Made by a program: the position numbers and the translations under genes
Shown here: positions 63,301 to 64,000 of the stretch, piece after piece
Layout: the number at the start of each line of letters is the position of its first letter
How positions within the stretch are numbered: the stretch's first letter is position 1
Source: Pelovirga terrestris
Lineage (GTDB): Bacteria > Desulfobacterota > Desulfuromonadia > Desulfuromonadales > Geopsychrobacteraceae
Length of the DNA stretch: 64,000 nt
Direction of reading: 5' to 3'
Assembly (NCBI RefSeq): GCF_014773365.1
Contig: NZ_JACWUN010000011.1
Location: 1 to 64,000 of the forward strand
Notes under the pieces: model-generated
Told to the model about the DNA's origin: nothing
Seen by the model: the letters and a program-made list of their open reading frames with translations, nothing else
The model's database searches: none

Positions 63301-64000
63301 ATGTTCATTACGCGTATATCCTGTCAGCTCCTGCTGCTGTTTCTGTTGATGCTGACACTGCTGGTCGCTGCCGGTTCCCCACTGCTTGCCGCAACCCTTG
63401 AGGTGGATGATTGCATCAAGTGTCACAGCCTCGAACCACAGCAGATTGCAAAAGATGGTGCTGCCCACCAGTTTGCTATCAATTGCCTCGACTGCCACGC
63501 CCGACATCGCCCGGTCAACGCCAACAACATTCCTTCCTGCGCTGACTGTCATGCCGGCAGCCCCCACTATGAACTGATCAGCTGCAGCGGCTGTCATAAC
63601 CCGCATAAACCATTGAAAGTCACCTTGACCGGCGAACTGACTACCGAGTGCCTGACCTGTCATGATCAGCAGGGCACCGAGATGACCGCCAATCCGAGCA
63701 TGCATGCTGACGTCTCCTGTAACTTCTGCCATGCCGATACCCATGGCTACACCCCGGACTGTACTTCCTGCCACCAGCCCCACTCGGCCACCATGGCAGA
63801 GACTGACTGCGCGGTCTGTCACGCAGCCCATGAGCCGACGGTGCTGGCCTACCCGGACACCACCGCAGATATGCTCTGTGCTTCCTGTCATACGGCAGCC
63901 CTGAACGAATTGCGCTCGAGCCCGAGCAAACACCGCGATATCAGCTGCGCCACCTGTCACAGCGACAACCACCCGGCTGTCGCCTCTTGTACTGATTGTC
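63301..64000 (+). CDS. multiheme c-type cytochrome (partial, runs off the right edge)
   Basis: At least 233 residues with no stop before the window ends. A signal peptide (MFITRISCQLLLLFLLML, cleavage near LLA) is followed by ten complete CxxCH sites: CIKCH, CLDCH, CADCH, CSGCH, CLTCH, CNFCH, CTSCH, CAVCH, CASCH and CATCH. An eleventh begins at the last bases (CTDC). Heme spacing is dense, about one per 20 residues, with many extra His. Periplasmic electron transfer is likely. The ribosome site is GGGAGG. A long minus-strand frame over it is a shadow. Confidence 0.93.
   Translation, partial: MFITRISCQLLLLFLLMLTLLVAAGSPLLAATLEVDDCIKCHSLEPQQIAKDGAAHQFAINCLDCHARHRPVNANNIPSCADCHAGSPHYELISCSGCHNPHKPLKVTLTGELTTECLTCHDQQGTEMTANPSMHADVSCNFCHADTHGYTPDCTSCHQPHSATMAETDCAVCHAAHEPTVLAYPDTTADMLCASCHTAALNELRSSPSKHRDISCATCHSDNHPAVASCTDC

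Noticed and set aside
63193-63972. 259-codon minus-strand frame near the right edge
   Set aside because: It is antisense to the multiheme cytochrome, whose signal peptide, ribosome site and ten CxxCH sites are clear.

Overview
The window looks like a chromosomal segment from an anaerobic, respiring bacterium of the Desulfuromonadales type (Desulfuromonas/Pelobacter/Geobacter relatives). This is an inference from gene content: a PpcA-like triheme cytochrome c7, a multiheme cytochrome with at least ten CxxCH sites cut by the right edge, a monoheme cytochrome, a glycyl-radical enzyme behind a textbook sigma-54 promoter, and mostly housekeeping genes with strong Shine-Dalgarno sites. No rRNA, tRNA, CRISPR array, prophage or conjugative element was recognised. 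The only clear mobile element is a REP-associated (Y1) transposase unit at about 2.1-2.9 kb.

Layout. 0-3.4 kb: a decayed lipase gene and two secreted proteins of unknown function, the transposase unit, and a TPR protein. 3.5-9.7 kb (minus strand): class I ribonucleotide reductase nrdAB behind candidate NrdR boxes, then cardiolipin synthase, an MscS-type channel and a LapA-domain protein. 9.9-15.5 kb (plus): a compact citrate lyase operon citC-D-[PPC/DUF296]-E-F-X-G. 15.5-18.1 kb: an outer-membrane TraF/FadL-like protein, cytochrome c7 and a small secreted protein. 18.2-24.6 kb: a TetR repressor divergent from an RND efflux operon (acrA-acrB-oprM), with an AcrR-like palindromic operator between them. 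24.7-30.7 kb (minus): pyruvate dehydrogenase aceE-aceF-lpdA, carrying two copies of a structured repeat. 31-43 kb: a class I amidotransferase, Nudix, mltA, priA, DAHP synthase, an aminotransferase, a c-type cytochrome, trmB-truD, an IclR regulator, a hydrolase and coaE. 43-49 kb: a methyltransferase, glpK and glpD (glycerol use) and glycogen phosphorylase. 49-56 kb: accessory DNA with tandem-repeat arrays, a lipoprotein esterase, a membrane protein with presenilin-like motifs, an MFS transporter, several gene remnants, a methyltransferase and a CDF-like transporter. 56-64 kb: a trans-4-hydroxy-L-proline dehydratase (HypD-type glycyl-radical enzyme) and its activase, a MATE-like and two EamA transporters, and the multiheme cytochrome.

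Functional picture. Citrate lyase, pyruvate dehydrogenase and glycerol kinase/dehydrogenase feed central carbon metabolism. The cytochromes suggest periplasmic electron transfer, and the hydroxyproline dehydratase suggests conditional use of hydroxyproline. The less ordinary items are the PPC-domain gene inside the citrate lyase operon, the sigma-54-driven HypD module with an extra active-site-loop cysteine, the possible GxGD-like membrane protease, the palindrome that supplies the stop codons of two converging genes, and several families of structured repeats. I see no clear defence or toxin system, and I do not claim to have found a wholly new system.
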